The translations under genes were made by a program, and so were the position numbers. The notes beneath the pieces were generated by a model that searched no databases, was not told where the DNA came from, and saw only the letters and a list, made by a program, of their open reading frames with translations. 19,116 bases of DNA from Spirogloea muscicola (Eukaryota; Streptophyta; Zygnematophyceae; Spirogloeales; Spirogloeaceae), in NCBI GenBank assembly GCA_009602725.1, contig WELB01000145.1, forward strand, positions 372,231 through 391,346, written 5' to 3'. Position 1 is the first letter of the stretch. The number at the start of each line of letters is the position of its first letter. Below are positions 1 to 8,542 of the stretch, piece after piece.

Positions 1-62
1 GCCGCCACCGCCGCCGCCTCCGCCGCCGCCGCCGCCGTCGCCGCCGCCGCCGCCGCCGCCGA
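1..62 (+). repeat. GCC triplet tract in the 5' leader of GME
   Basis: Almost uninterrupted GCC/CCG triplets fill the first 60 bases, with single-base interruptions (ACC, CTC, GTC). The tract ends 14 bases before the GME start codon, so it probably lies in the 5' untranslated region or core promoter. A very similar tract precedes the second gene (4657-4712). It is cut by the window edge, so its full length is unknown. Confidence 0.9.
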
Positions 63-75
63 TTGCCTCGCAGCC

Positions 76-2419
76 ATGGCGGATCTCGGCGCGTACACGG
101 CCCCGGATCTGGAGCGCGAGCCGTACTGGCCGGAGAAGGGCCTGCGGATCTCGGTGACCGGCGCCGGCGGCTTCATCGCGTCTCACATCGCCCGCCGCCT
201 CAAGAGCGAGGGCCACTACGTCATCGCGTCGGACTGGAAGAAGAACGAGCACATGACGGAGGACATGTTCTGCGACGAGTTCCACCTCGTCGACCTCCGC
301 GTCATGGACAACTGCCTCAAGGTCACCGAGAAGGTGGACCACGTCTTCAACCTCGCGGCCGACATGGGCGGCATGGGCTTCATTCAGTCCAACCACTCCG
401 TCATCATGTACAACAACACCATGATCAGCTTCAACATGCTCGAGGCGGCGCGCCTGAATGGCGTGCAGAGGTGAGCCGCGCTCCAGCTCCACGATGGCTC
501 ACGGATCTGATCTGGATGTGAGCTGTCGCACAGAACAGAGTGGATCTGATATCTGGGACTGCAGATCTGATCACCCAGTCGCTTGCTGGCATCTGCAGAT
601 TCTTCTATGCTTCAAGTGCCTGCATTTACCCCGAGTTCAAGCAGCTCGAGACTGACATTGTCGCCCTGAAGGAGTCTGATGCCTGGCCGGCTGAGGTACA
701 CCTTACATTTCATTGCTCCTCCTCGCCATCCTCAAACCTTCTGGACAAAGCGCATTCCAGATTTCAGATTTCAAACAGCTGCACCCATTACCACTTGGTC
801 TGTAGAAAGTCGATGTAGAAAGTCGATATTTTAGCTCGTAAGCTACTGTCGCCCTGCAATGCACACAAGCAACAGACCGCAGGTCTTCCACTCCAATGCT
901 GTCCAGTCAAAGGCATCATGAGCAGAAGGGACTATACAGAAGTGTGGATTTGCAACTGAAGCCACACAAATGTCACACATCTTGCTGGGCTTCTACATCG
1001 TAGGGCAGCAAGGTCCGATGCATTGTCTGGTGCCTCTCAAACATTTGATTTGGCTATCTTGGAGCTTGCAGCCTCAGGATGCCTATGGCCTGGAAAAGCT
1101 GGCCACCGAGGAGCTGTGCAAGCATTACACAAAGGACTTCGGCATTGAGTGCAGAATTGGGCGGTTTCACAATATTTACGGTCCTTTTGGCACGTGGAAG
1201 GGTGAGCAGTTCATACATGTCGTCGTAGAACCAAACCCTGTCTGACTTAAGACAGGTGTGGAGTACCGTGCTATTGATGACCCGTACGTTTACTCAAAGG
1301 TTGCTGCCCTATCCTGGAGTGGATAATTCTTGCTAATGAGTCACACCCAGCCGTAATAGCTGGATCTCCAGTAGTAGTAACCGTTGCTCCACTCCTGTAC
1401 CTTACATTGTCGCTTGCGGCTTGGCCAAGCCCAGGTGGTCGGGAGAAGGCTCCAGCTGCATTCTGCCGGAAAGTGCTCACATCCATTGAGAGGTTTGAGA
1501 TGTGGGGTGATGGAATGCAGACGCGCTCTTTCACCTTCATTGATGAGTGCGTCGAGGGCGTCCTCAGGTGAGCAGCCTGATAACTGGTGCTCTTTGTGCA
1601 TGTGAAAATTGTCATGAGAAGGTGAGGTGACTGTGCAACAAGTCTAGGTTTGTCAATACCACATCAGATGTAAGTGCGAGGTTGTGCACGTTTGCAATGG
1701 AGATGGTTTAGGCTTTATGGTGATGCTTCAAAGCATGACTCTTTCTGTGAGCTGATTCGGAAGCAGAACCTAGTTCGCTGTACCACTATATGCTGACAAA
1801 ATGAAGTATATATATCCAGGTTAACAAAGTCTGATTTTAAGGAGCCTGTCAACATTGGAAGCGATGAGATGGTCAGCATGAACCAAATGGCCGAAACAAT
1901 CATGAGCTTTGACGGCAAGAATCTGCCCATCCACCACATTCCTGGCCCTGAAGGTGTTCGTGGCCGCAACTCTGACAACACCCTCATCAAGGAGAAGCTT
2001 GGCTGGGCCCCATCCATGAAGCTTGAGGTGTGCACCCACTCCCTTCTGGAGAATTGAACATTTGCCTTTGGTCTTCTCGATTCCTGTGCACTGCTTTGCT
2101 TGATCACCAGGTGGACTGATCTTCCTTGCCTTCAGTCTTGGCGAGCGAGGGTAAAGTGAATGCCCCAACACTGCAGTGTGGATGTCATTTCGATGAGTTT
2201 GAGGTCATCATTGTGAATCTGATACACTTGTCATGTCATTGCTGCTGGGACATCCAGGATGGCTTGAGAATCACTTACTTCTGGATCAAAGAACAGCTGG
2301 AGAAGGAGAAGGCTACAGGTGCTGACGTTGCTTCATTATCCTCCTCCAAGATTGTTGGTACTTCGGCTCCTGTGTCACTTGGCTCCCTCCGGGCCGCTGA
2401 TGGCAAGGAGAACTTTTAG
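76..2419 (+). CDS. GME: GDP-mannose 3,5-epimerase, six exons
   Basis: Exons: 76-470, 599-695, 1072-1201, 1435-1567, 1820-2027, 2258-2419. They total 1125 bases, 374 residues plus TAG; every intron is GT-AG and all phases join in frame. The product closely matches land-plant GME (about 377 residues). Seen: the NAD-binding glycine motif TGAGGFIA (T28-A35), the C140 of SSACIYPEF, the Y169-x3-K173 pair, and K212 in GGREK. These match the family's catalytic residues (Arabidopsis C145, Y174, K178, K217) with a constant offset of five. By family knowledge the enzyme is cytosolic and converts GDP-D-mannose to GDP-L-galactose (and GDP-L-gulose), feeding ascorbate and cell-wall polysaccharide synthesis. 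The start ATG at 76 has a good context (GCCATGG) and the N-terminus aligns with plant GMEs. The C-terminal LGSLRAADGKE ending is conserved. Introns are 128-376 bases. The gene appears intact. Confidence 0.97.
801..826. repeat. 13-bp tandem duplication in GME intron 2
   Basis: TGTAGAAAGTCGA occurs twice head to tail (801-813, 814-826). It lies in the largest GME intron (696-1071) and has no evident function. Confidence 0.85.
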
Positions 2420-2894
2420 ATTTGCATCCTTCCTTTGTGCCCTCTCCTCGTGTCATCGTATTATCGCCTTACCCACTCTGCGTACTATCCCAAAGCCAAT
2501 GGCACTTATCGCTTCCGCTTCCTATTGAAGCAAACTTCGTAGGCGACCAGGCCTTTCCAAGCCGCTTAGCCACACTGCATCATTAGTGTGAGGCGGCAAA
2601 CTTGGACTTTGCGAAGTCTTTGGGGTCGTCCTATGGCTAGTGTGTGGGTGCTACTTCCTGCCCCACTGTTGTGTTGCCCACTCGACCAGACATTTCTTCC
2701 AAGCCTGATTCTTTTATATTTGAGAACGTGGGGGGCGCGCAGCTGCGGTCTGACCTACCCGTGATACTTACACCTACGTTGCAACTGTACTTTGGTATGT
2801 TTGCATATAAGATATCAAGATTCGTATCTAGGGATGTGGGCCAAGTAGTGATGTGACAAGGTTGGTGATGTCATAGTGTCTACCTTCCATTCCG

Positions 2895-2965
2895 TAGGGG
2901 TCTGGCAAGTCACAAACACTTTGAATGGAGCTTAGGGGTCTGGCAAGTCACAAGCACTTCGAATG
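2895..2965. repeat. Two-copy tandem repeat, 38-bp period
   Basis: The core TAGGGGTCTGGCAAGTCACA starts at 2895 and again at 2933. Both copies continue into a nearly identical CACTTTGAATG-like end, with two substitutions. It lies about 480 bases after the GME stop codon. Confidence 0.9.
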
Positions 2966-3169
2966 AAGGGGATACTGGAGGAGAATCACCTTTGAGAACA
3001 ATTCAGGACATCATCATCATCGCATCATCGTTGTTACCTCGAGTTAGTGCCTTGCCAGAACCATGGCCTGGCACTCTTCAAAAGCGGGGAAGGTGTGCGC
3101 TGTGTGCATCGAATTGAAGGGTGGCCAATGCAATTGAACTAATGCTCAACGTCTAATGCTTCATGATAA

Positions 3170-3254
3170 GTGCAGAAATCAGGGCTACATGGAACGAAGC
3201 CCTGTGCTAAGCAAAAACTAGTGCAAAATATGGGGCTACATGGAACGAAGCCCT
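3170..3254. repeat. Two-copy tandem repeat, 51-bp period
   Basis: GGGCTACATGGAACGAAGCC is found at 3182 and exactly again at 3233. The similarity extends upstream to GTGCARAA at 3170 and 3221. Only two copies are present. Confidence 0.9.
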
Positions 3255-3710
3255 CTGCTGGCCAAAGTGACAGTGTGACTTTGGTACCACTGGTAAGCAC
3301 ATGAATATCCGACAAGCTAACTTGGGGAGCTGGAGCGCCGACACGGAAGCCAGTGACCTGACTCAGTAAGCGCCAAGCATGCTGATCAATAGCAAGAGCT
3401 TGCGAGCGCTGCGGAGTAAGCGAGAGCCGCGTTCTGTAACATGCAACCAATACCTGCGGAAGGCTGGTGTGCCCTCAAGCTGCCCCCCCAACTGCAACAA
3501 CACGCGTCAACCAGTCGGGCCAGATGCTGGATGAGGGAGGACCATTTCATGCAGTAGCCACCATAAATGTCCGCGGTGCACGGATAGAAGTGGTCTCCTC
3601 GGGGGTCCTTGCAATGCCTCTCCTTGAGATCCGCACTGGACGTTGTCCAGCCAGGCACAGTTGACTTGGGTGCTCCAGCTTTGCATGCGTCAGTAAGGAC
3701 AACGGAGGAG

Positions 3711-4379
3711 TAAGCTCTTCCATAGGGGCGGAGGGCTGTGAAAGGCCAGTCCGAATGGGGTCTGGAGCAAACCGTTTGTTTGACATGTCCTCATGTCATG
3801 CAGCTGTTGCCATGGTGCTGCTCAAGCAGTTGGCTATTCTGTCAAAGCTTCTTGGGTGTCTTAGCCCTTTCATTCCTTAGCCCTTTCATTCCTTGTCCTC
3901 CCTATTGGGCTGGCCTTTCACAGCCATTGTCCCCAGTGGAAGATCTGCTGCTTCTATTGTGAAGAGCTTCTCTACTGACTGTCAAGATCAAGAACCTGGA
4001 TATCTGAGAAGTCAAGTGCCCCTCTCTTTGATTTCACCATCGGCACGCCCTCCTGGCCAGAGTAGGAGCACACGCTGGACGCTCATGACAAGGCCTTGTT
4101 GCTTACAGGGCAAGGGCCTCTGATATTTTCCTCTACAAGGCATCTCGAAGTGTAGAACGCCCAAGCTCTACAAAGAAACCAAAGAGAAGCAGCAGCTCCA
4201 AAGGATTCGAGAGCTGTGAGAAGAAGTAGGCATCCAAAAGGGGCGAGGGCTGTGAAAGCCAGCCCAAAGTACATTGGACGATGGACTCTTCCAGTATTGG
4301 GCGAGGGCTGTGATTAGATGAAAGAAACAGCTTCCAATCTAAGGTAATGGCTGTGAGAAGCCAGTCCAAAGGAACGTAC
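3711..4379. repeat. Cluster of diverged ~50-bp interspersed repeat (family A)
   Basis: Related units occur at 3711-3756 (-), 3904-3955 (+), 4221-4270 (-), 4285-4316 (-, partial) and 4321-4379 (-). Read in the repeat's own orientation, the core is GGGCTGGCYTTTCACAGCC, followed by a CCCCT-like step and a GGAAGAGCT-TTCTTCT-like end. The same family recurs at 16990-17044, 17801-17918 and weakly near 8521-8545 and 18212-18240. Copies lie on both strands and are separated by unrelated spacers. This argues for a dispersed repeat with local clustering rather than a simple tandem array. I do not recognise the family. Confidence 0.7.
3861..3892. repeat. 16-bp tandem duplication
   Basis: TTAGCCCTTTCATTCC occurs twice without spacer (3861-3876 and 3877-3892), between two units of the interspersed repeat. 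Confidence 0.9.
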
Positions 4380-4656
4380 AAGATCTGATGTCCGTGATTG
4401 GGCAGCCCAGAGTAGATTGACCGAATGTCTAAGGGGCCAGAAAAGAAACCAGAAAAAGATTGGCCTGCTGAGCCAGGGCTGGTTAAAAGCGAGACGGAGG
4501 GAAGCCACGCCGGGGTTGGAAGACGGCTAAACGGTTGTTAGGTTGTTGGCGGCGGGAGCCCCTGCCACGTGGCGTGCGCCCGGGGCGCGGGAGGGTGCAC
4601 CCCCGCGCGATCGAGCTCACTGGTTGTGTTGGTCTCTCTCCACGTCTCTCAGCGCC

Positions 4657-4668
4657 AGCGCCGCCGCC

Positions 4669-4699
<31 letters not shown>

Positions 4700-4712
4700 C
4701 CGTCGCCGCCGC
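4657..4712 (+). repeat. GCC triplet tract upstream of the reductase-like gene
   Basis: A run of about 18 GCC triplets with ACC and GTC interruptions ends about 95 bases before the ATG at 4808. It closely resembles the tract at 1-62 before GME. It is probably part of the 5' untranslated leader or core promoter. Confidence 0.85.
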
Positions 4713-4727
4713 TGTTGTCGCTGGCGC

Positions 4728-4820
4728 ATGTCTGGAAGCCGAGGGCCTTCATTCAGTCGCTCAATTTGTGAAGGCCTTCCTGGCAGCTCCTCACAGCACC
4801 GGGCGCCATGGCGCCGCTGA
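4728..4820 (+). promoter_or_regulatory. Upstream ORF overlapping the start of the reductase-like gene
   Basis: An ATG at 4728 opens a 30-codon frame that ends at TGA 4818-4820, overlapping the main start at 4808 in a different frame by 13 bases. If the transcript begins upstream of 4728, ribosomes starting here could not simply reinitiate forwards at 4808, which would lower translation of the main protein. The transcript start is not known, so the regulatory role is inference. Confidence 0.35.
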
Positions 4821-7774
4821 AGCAGGCGCTCGGCCGCGGCGGCGCCGCCCTGCGTGCGGGTTCCGCCGCGCTGGGCCGCCCATTAGACGAGGCCCGCCGG
4901 CAGTGGCCGGCGGCGGCGGCGGCGGCGGGGAACGAGCGGGCGTCGGACGTGGCAGGCAGAAGGTTCGTCGCCACTCGAGCTTGCCTCGTGCAGCGTATGT
5001 ATCACTTTGGGGAGACTGCGGCGACAGCCTAGTTGAAGCCGGTGCCTCTGCTCCACGTCAGGGCTTCAAATCCACGCGTTAGCTCGGCCACTTTTTGAAG
5101 ATCAACACTCTGCGGGAAGACGTCTTGGCGATGAGGCAAACTATCAAACGAAGTGGGGAGTTTCTGACTCCCGAGACAGCTGCTAGACCAGCCTGTGGGC
5201 AGGAGTTGGCCAGCTATTGTCGCTGCAGAGTCGCCTCATGCGAGAGAGGCACTGGCACTGTTGAGGTGTTAAGAGGCCTGTGAAGGAAGAGCAGTTTTCT
5301 ACTGAGCAATGAAGGACGCTGAGGAGATAGGTCCATTGGTGACAAATGGCGTCTGGATTATAGCTGATGAGCTGTTATTTCTTATCTCTTTGGACAGCAG
5401 CTTCTCAGTGGCAGCTGAGGAAGCGCCGTTCGGCACGCTGGGAACACAAGCTGGCCCTACACCAGAGGCTGTACCTGTCCAGGAAGCCCCCCAGCAGCCC
5501 CGTAGTAAGGTGACCGATGTTTGACCTTTCTGCTTTGCTGATGACTTGGCAGCTACTTTCCGTGGAAATACTGATTCTGCTCATGCTTCTGGTTGTTCTT
5601 TGAAAGAGTTTTGCGTGTTGACTTCAAATCCATGGTACTGGCAGCTGCTGGTCATTGGTGGGAATGGCTTTGTTGGAAGAGCCATCTGCAGGGAGGCTCT
5701 ATCCTCAGGGCGTGATGTCATGGGATTGAGCAGGTCTTGCAGCCAAAAGTTCACCTTATCCTTCTCCTAGATGTTATCTACTTTCATGCTGAAGCGAGTG
5801 CTGCAAGCTTCTCAAAATCTGCAGTTTGTACAAGGTGGTTGATTCAGCCAGACAACTTCACTGTTGTGCCTTCTTGAAGCTGTAGTCCTTTAGCTGGGGG
5901 CGCATGACAGACTGCCAAGAGGTGCACCTTGTCACAGATCTGGAGCTCCGTCAACAAAGGAATCCTGGATACACCAAGTAGATTGGATTCGAGGTGAACA
6001 GAAACTATGAGATTAAGCGATGAAGTATCCAATTCACAATTTGCCATTGAGTCACTCAGACAATTGCTATTGGCTTGTTATGTACTTGTCCTCCTTGGCC
6101 TAATAAAGTACTGCTTGCACTGTTCTGAGATTATGAAAGCTTTACAGACAAACTGATGAGGAAGTATGCTTGTGTGAACAGGTAGCGTTTTTGACACACA
6201 CATATGGAAGGACAAGCTGAAGGACGTATCAGCAGTGGTTCGTCTGCGCATCTCTATCTGGTTCTGGACAAGCTTGGCTTGAAGGAAAAGCATTGCTCTT
6301 GCACTTTGACTAGCGAGGTGGTGGCAACGTGACATTCAACCTATCCTCACGAACATACTTGCACGCATTAAATTCGTGCAGATCTCTTGTGTGGGGGGTT
6401 TTGGATCAAATGATGCTATGCGCAAGATCAATGGAGAGGCGAATGTTGTTGCTGTGAACACTGCTGCTGACGAAGGTTTGTCATCGTGGCAGTCATGGAC
6501 TGGACATACTGATGCTTGTCACACGTTATATTCTCATTAAGTATAAGCTGGATGTAAGTAGAGTTCAGGGATATGAGTGCCTGGAATAGAAGGAACGGAT
6601 TGAAGTCGGTTTAAGTTGGTGCAGGTGTAAAGAGATTCGTCTTTATCTCGGCTCACGATGTTGGACTACCTCCCTTCATCTTACGCGGATACTTTGAGGG
6701 CAAGGTAAGGTTGATCAGTTCAGGCAAGCCTGTCCTGTACTTGGGCTTGCTTGGGCAGTTCGTATAGAGTACTCAAGAAACGAATCTTACCAGTGCTACC
6801 AGATGCAATGAGGAATACACTGGTAGGTTGGTCTCCTGTGAAAATTCAGAGCTTTTGTTGGCAAGGCAGTGCCTGTTGGAGTATTCTCAAGTCCAGCATT
6901 GCACATTGCTCCGTTTTCTCAGAATGGATGCTCTTACCATGGTCATCTGATCACTTATCACTCTCCAAAGTGTTGCCATTGGCAGCTCTTAGGCTGTTAC
7001 TGCATACTTGTCAAATGTTGAGAGAGTTGCCATGCAATGCAGAAAGCTGCTGAAGAAGCGGTCCGTATGAAGTTCCCCTACTCTGGTACGTGTCAATTGT
7101 CCTGCCTTACAGCATCCTTGTAAAGTGGCAGGCCTTTCAGTATAGGCAGTTTACCAATTTGTGCTGGATGAAAACAGTGGAAGAGATAATTAAGAGGAGG
7201 CTGTCATTGACCGCCACCCTGTCTACATAGCCATGAAAGTGGCCTTTTAAGCTGGGTATGCTAGTGTTGCTCAGGTGTGATTCTCAGACCGGCAATGATT
7301 CATGGAACAAGACAAGTTGGAAATGTGGCAGTCCCATTGAGTATTGTTGGAGCTCCACTTGAGATGGTAAAGACCATCTTGGTGCACTGTCAAGCTTCAA
7401 TTCGCATCTGCTTGCACAACAGCACTAATTGTACAGGGAGCACTGCTTGTTTGCCCTTAACAATGTGGCATTGTGGTTGCTTTAGTTGCTGAAAATCAGC
7501 GGACTATAGTACGTTGTGCTTGCATGCTGGAATTTATTGAGCTACAGAGAGCTCCAACAGTTGACATTGTGCACTACTGAGCAAGGTCACATCCTAATTG
7601 CAGGTCCTTCGAAATGCAAAGTGGGCTACCAACTTGCCGTTAATAGGCCCTGCATTGGTTCCGCCCGTGAAGGTCACTTCAGTAGCAAAGGCTGCAGTAA
7701 GAGCTGCAACTGACAATGCCATTCCACCGGGAGCATTGGATGTGTGGGGCATTCTCAAGCATGGAGATCGATAA
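4808..7774 (+). CDS. Atypical SDR / NAD(P)-binding Rossmann-fold protein, ten exons
   Basis: Exons: 4808-4962, 5398-5509, 5645-5733, 5938-5993, 6182-6237, 6382-6475, 6625-6704, 7043-7085, 7275-7366, 7604-7774. They total 948 bases, 315 residues plus TAA, with all GT-AG introns in phase. The protein resembles the plant family of At1g32220, At5g10730 and At5g15910 (related by fold to NDUFA9 and yeast Coq11), assigned from memory. Seen: Rossmann motif GGNGFVG at residues 94-100; SCVGGFGSN at 158-166; GVKRFVFIS at 188-196; a Y210-x3-K214 pair; and LRPAMIHGTR, as in family members. Residues 1-51 are rich in Ala and Arg, consistent with a mitochondrial (less likely plastid) presequence, followed by a Pro/Ala/Glu-rich linker to about residue 89. 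Exact substrate is unknown for the family; roles in quinone metabolism have been suggested. The exon 1-2 junction is the least certain because that region is poorly conserved. Two introns use the unusual donor GTTCGT. Confidence 0.88.
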
Positions 7775-7780
7775 TCGATC
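7766..7780. repeat. 15-bp palindrome across the stop codon
   Basis: GATCGAT-A-ATCGATC overlaps the TAA of the reductase-like gene (7772-7774). The arms are seven bases and perfect. Probably fortuitous. Confidence 0.7.
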
Positions 7781-8542
7781 CCGCATGGGGTAGCTTGTAC
7801 ATTGGCACAGTAGATAGCAGGCCACCACCCGTGGCCACATGTCACGCCAGAATTGTCAGTCTTATTGTCAAGACTGAGGTGCCCTGAGCGAGCATGTATT
7901 GAGCCATCAGGTTCCTCTGGAGAGTACTGCTAGCTGCCCCATGAGATATAGAGCAGGGGCTACTGCTTCAAATCTCGTCGCCGGACAGACATGAGCAGCG
8001 AACCCATACTTGGCAATGTGGGCTCTTGTGAGCTAGCCCTTGACATCAAGGGGCAGCTTGTAAATCTCCATCAGAGAATAATGGCAACAGCTCACACAAG
8101 AGCCACTCTAGTGTGGCGCAGTCCAGAAAGCATTGGTCCCATATTCGTTGACGGTTGAGGAAGCGCATTGGATTAGATGCCTTGTTGAAGAACTTCAAGT
8201 GTATTAGCGTGGGTAATTTCAAATTGAGGCAGTGTCTCGTATACGTCAACAACTACACTATTAGTCCTGCGCCAGTGGGTAGTGAAAGTATGGTTGCTCT
8301 CGTTGTTGAGCTGACTTTCGCTGGCTGGACTGCAGGATTGCCAAAGACATGGTCAACCACATCGGCTTTCAATGTTTCAGCGGCGAAGCTTGCTCGTGGC
8401 TGCTCCTCAACCGACAGAGGTCAAATTAAGATACAATAACTGCAACCGGGCAGGGACATAGGGCAATGAATATAATATTGCTAACCTACACATAATTCTG
8501 TTTTGTCAAAGGACTCGGTAGCTGAGAGAGGCCAGCCCGTGA
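7775..8542. other. Intergenic region after the reductase-like gene
   Basis: I see no supported gene. A 94-codon open frame at 8155-8439 has no recognisable motif and mixed composition, and is best treated as chance. The right end (8521-8545) carries a short piece resembling the interspersed repeat core. Confidence 0.6.

Larger units (their letters stand above)
2420..4656. other. Intergenic region between GME and the reductase-like gene
   Basis: No reading frame here looks like a protein. The short frames between 3700 and 4500 are translations of the interspersed repeat listed separately. Contents seen: the GME 3' flank, a short CAT-rich run near 3009-3028, three short tandem duplications, a repeat cluster at 3711-4379, and the GC-rich promoter-proximal sequence of the next gene from about 4540. 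No clear polyadenylation signal could be assigned. Confidence 0.6.

Noticed and set aside
3547-4508. Several short minus-strand frames sharing the motif GL-QP or GW-TAI
   Set aside because: The shared peptide is the translation of the interspersed DNA repeat, not a protein family.
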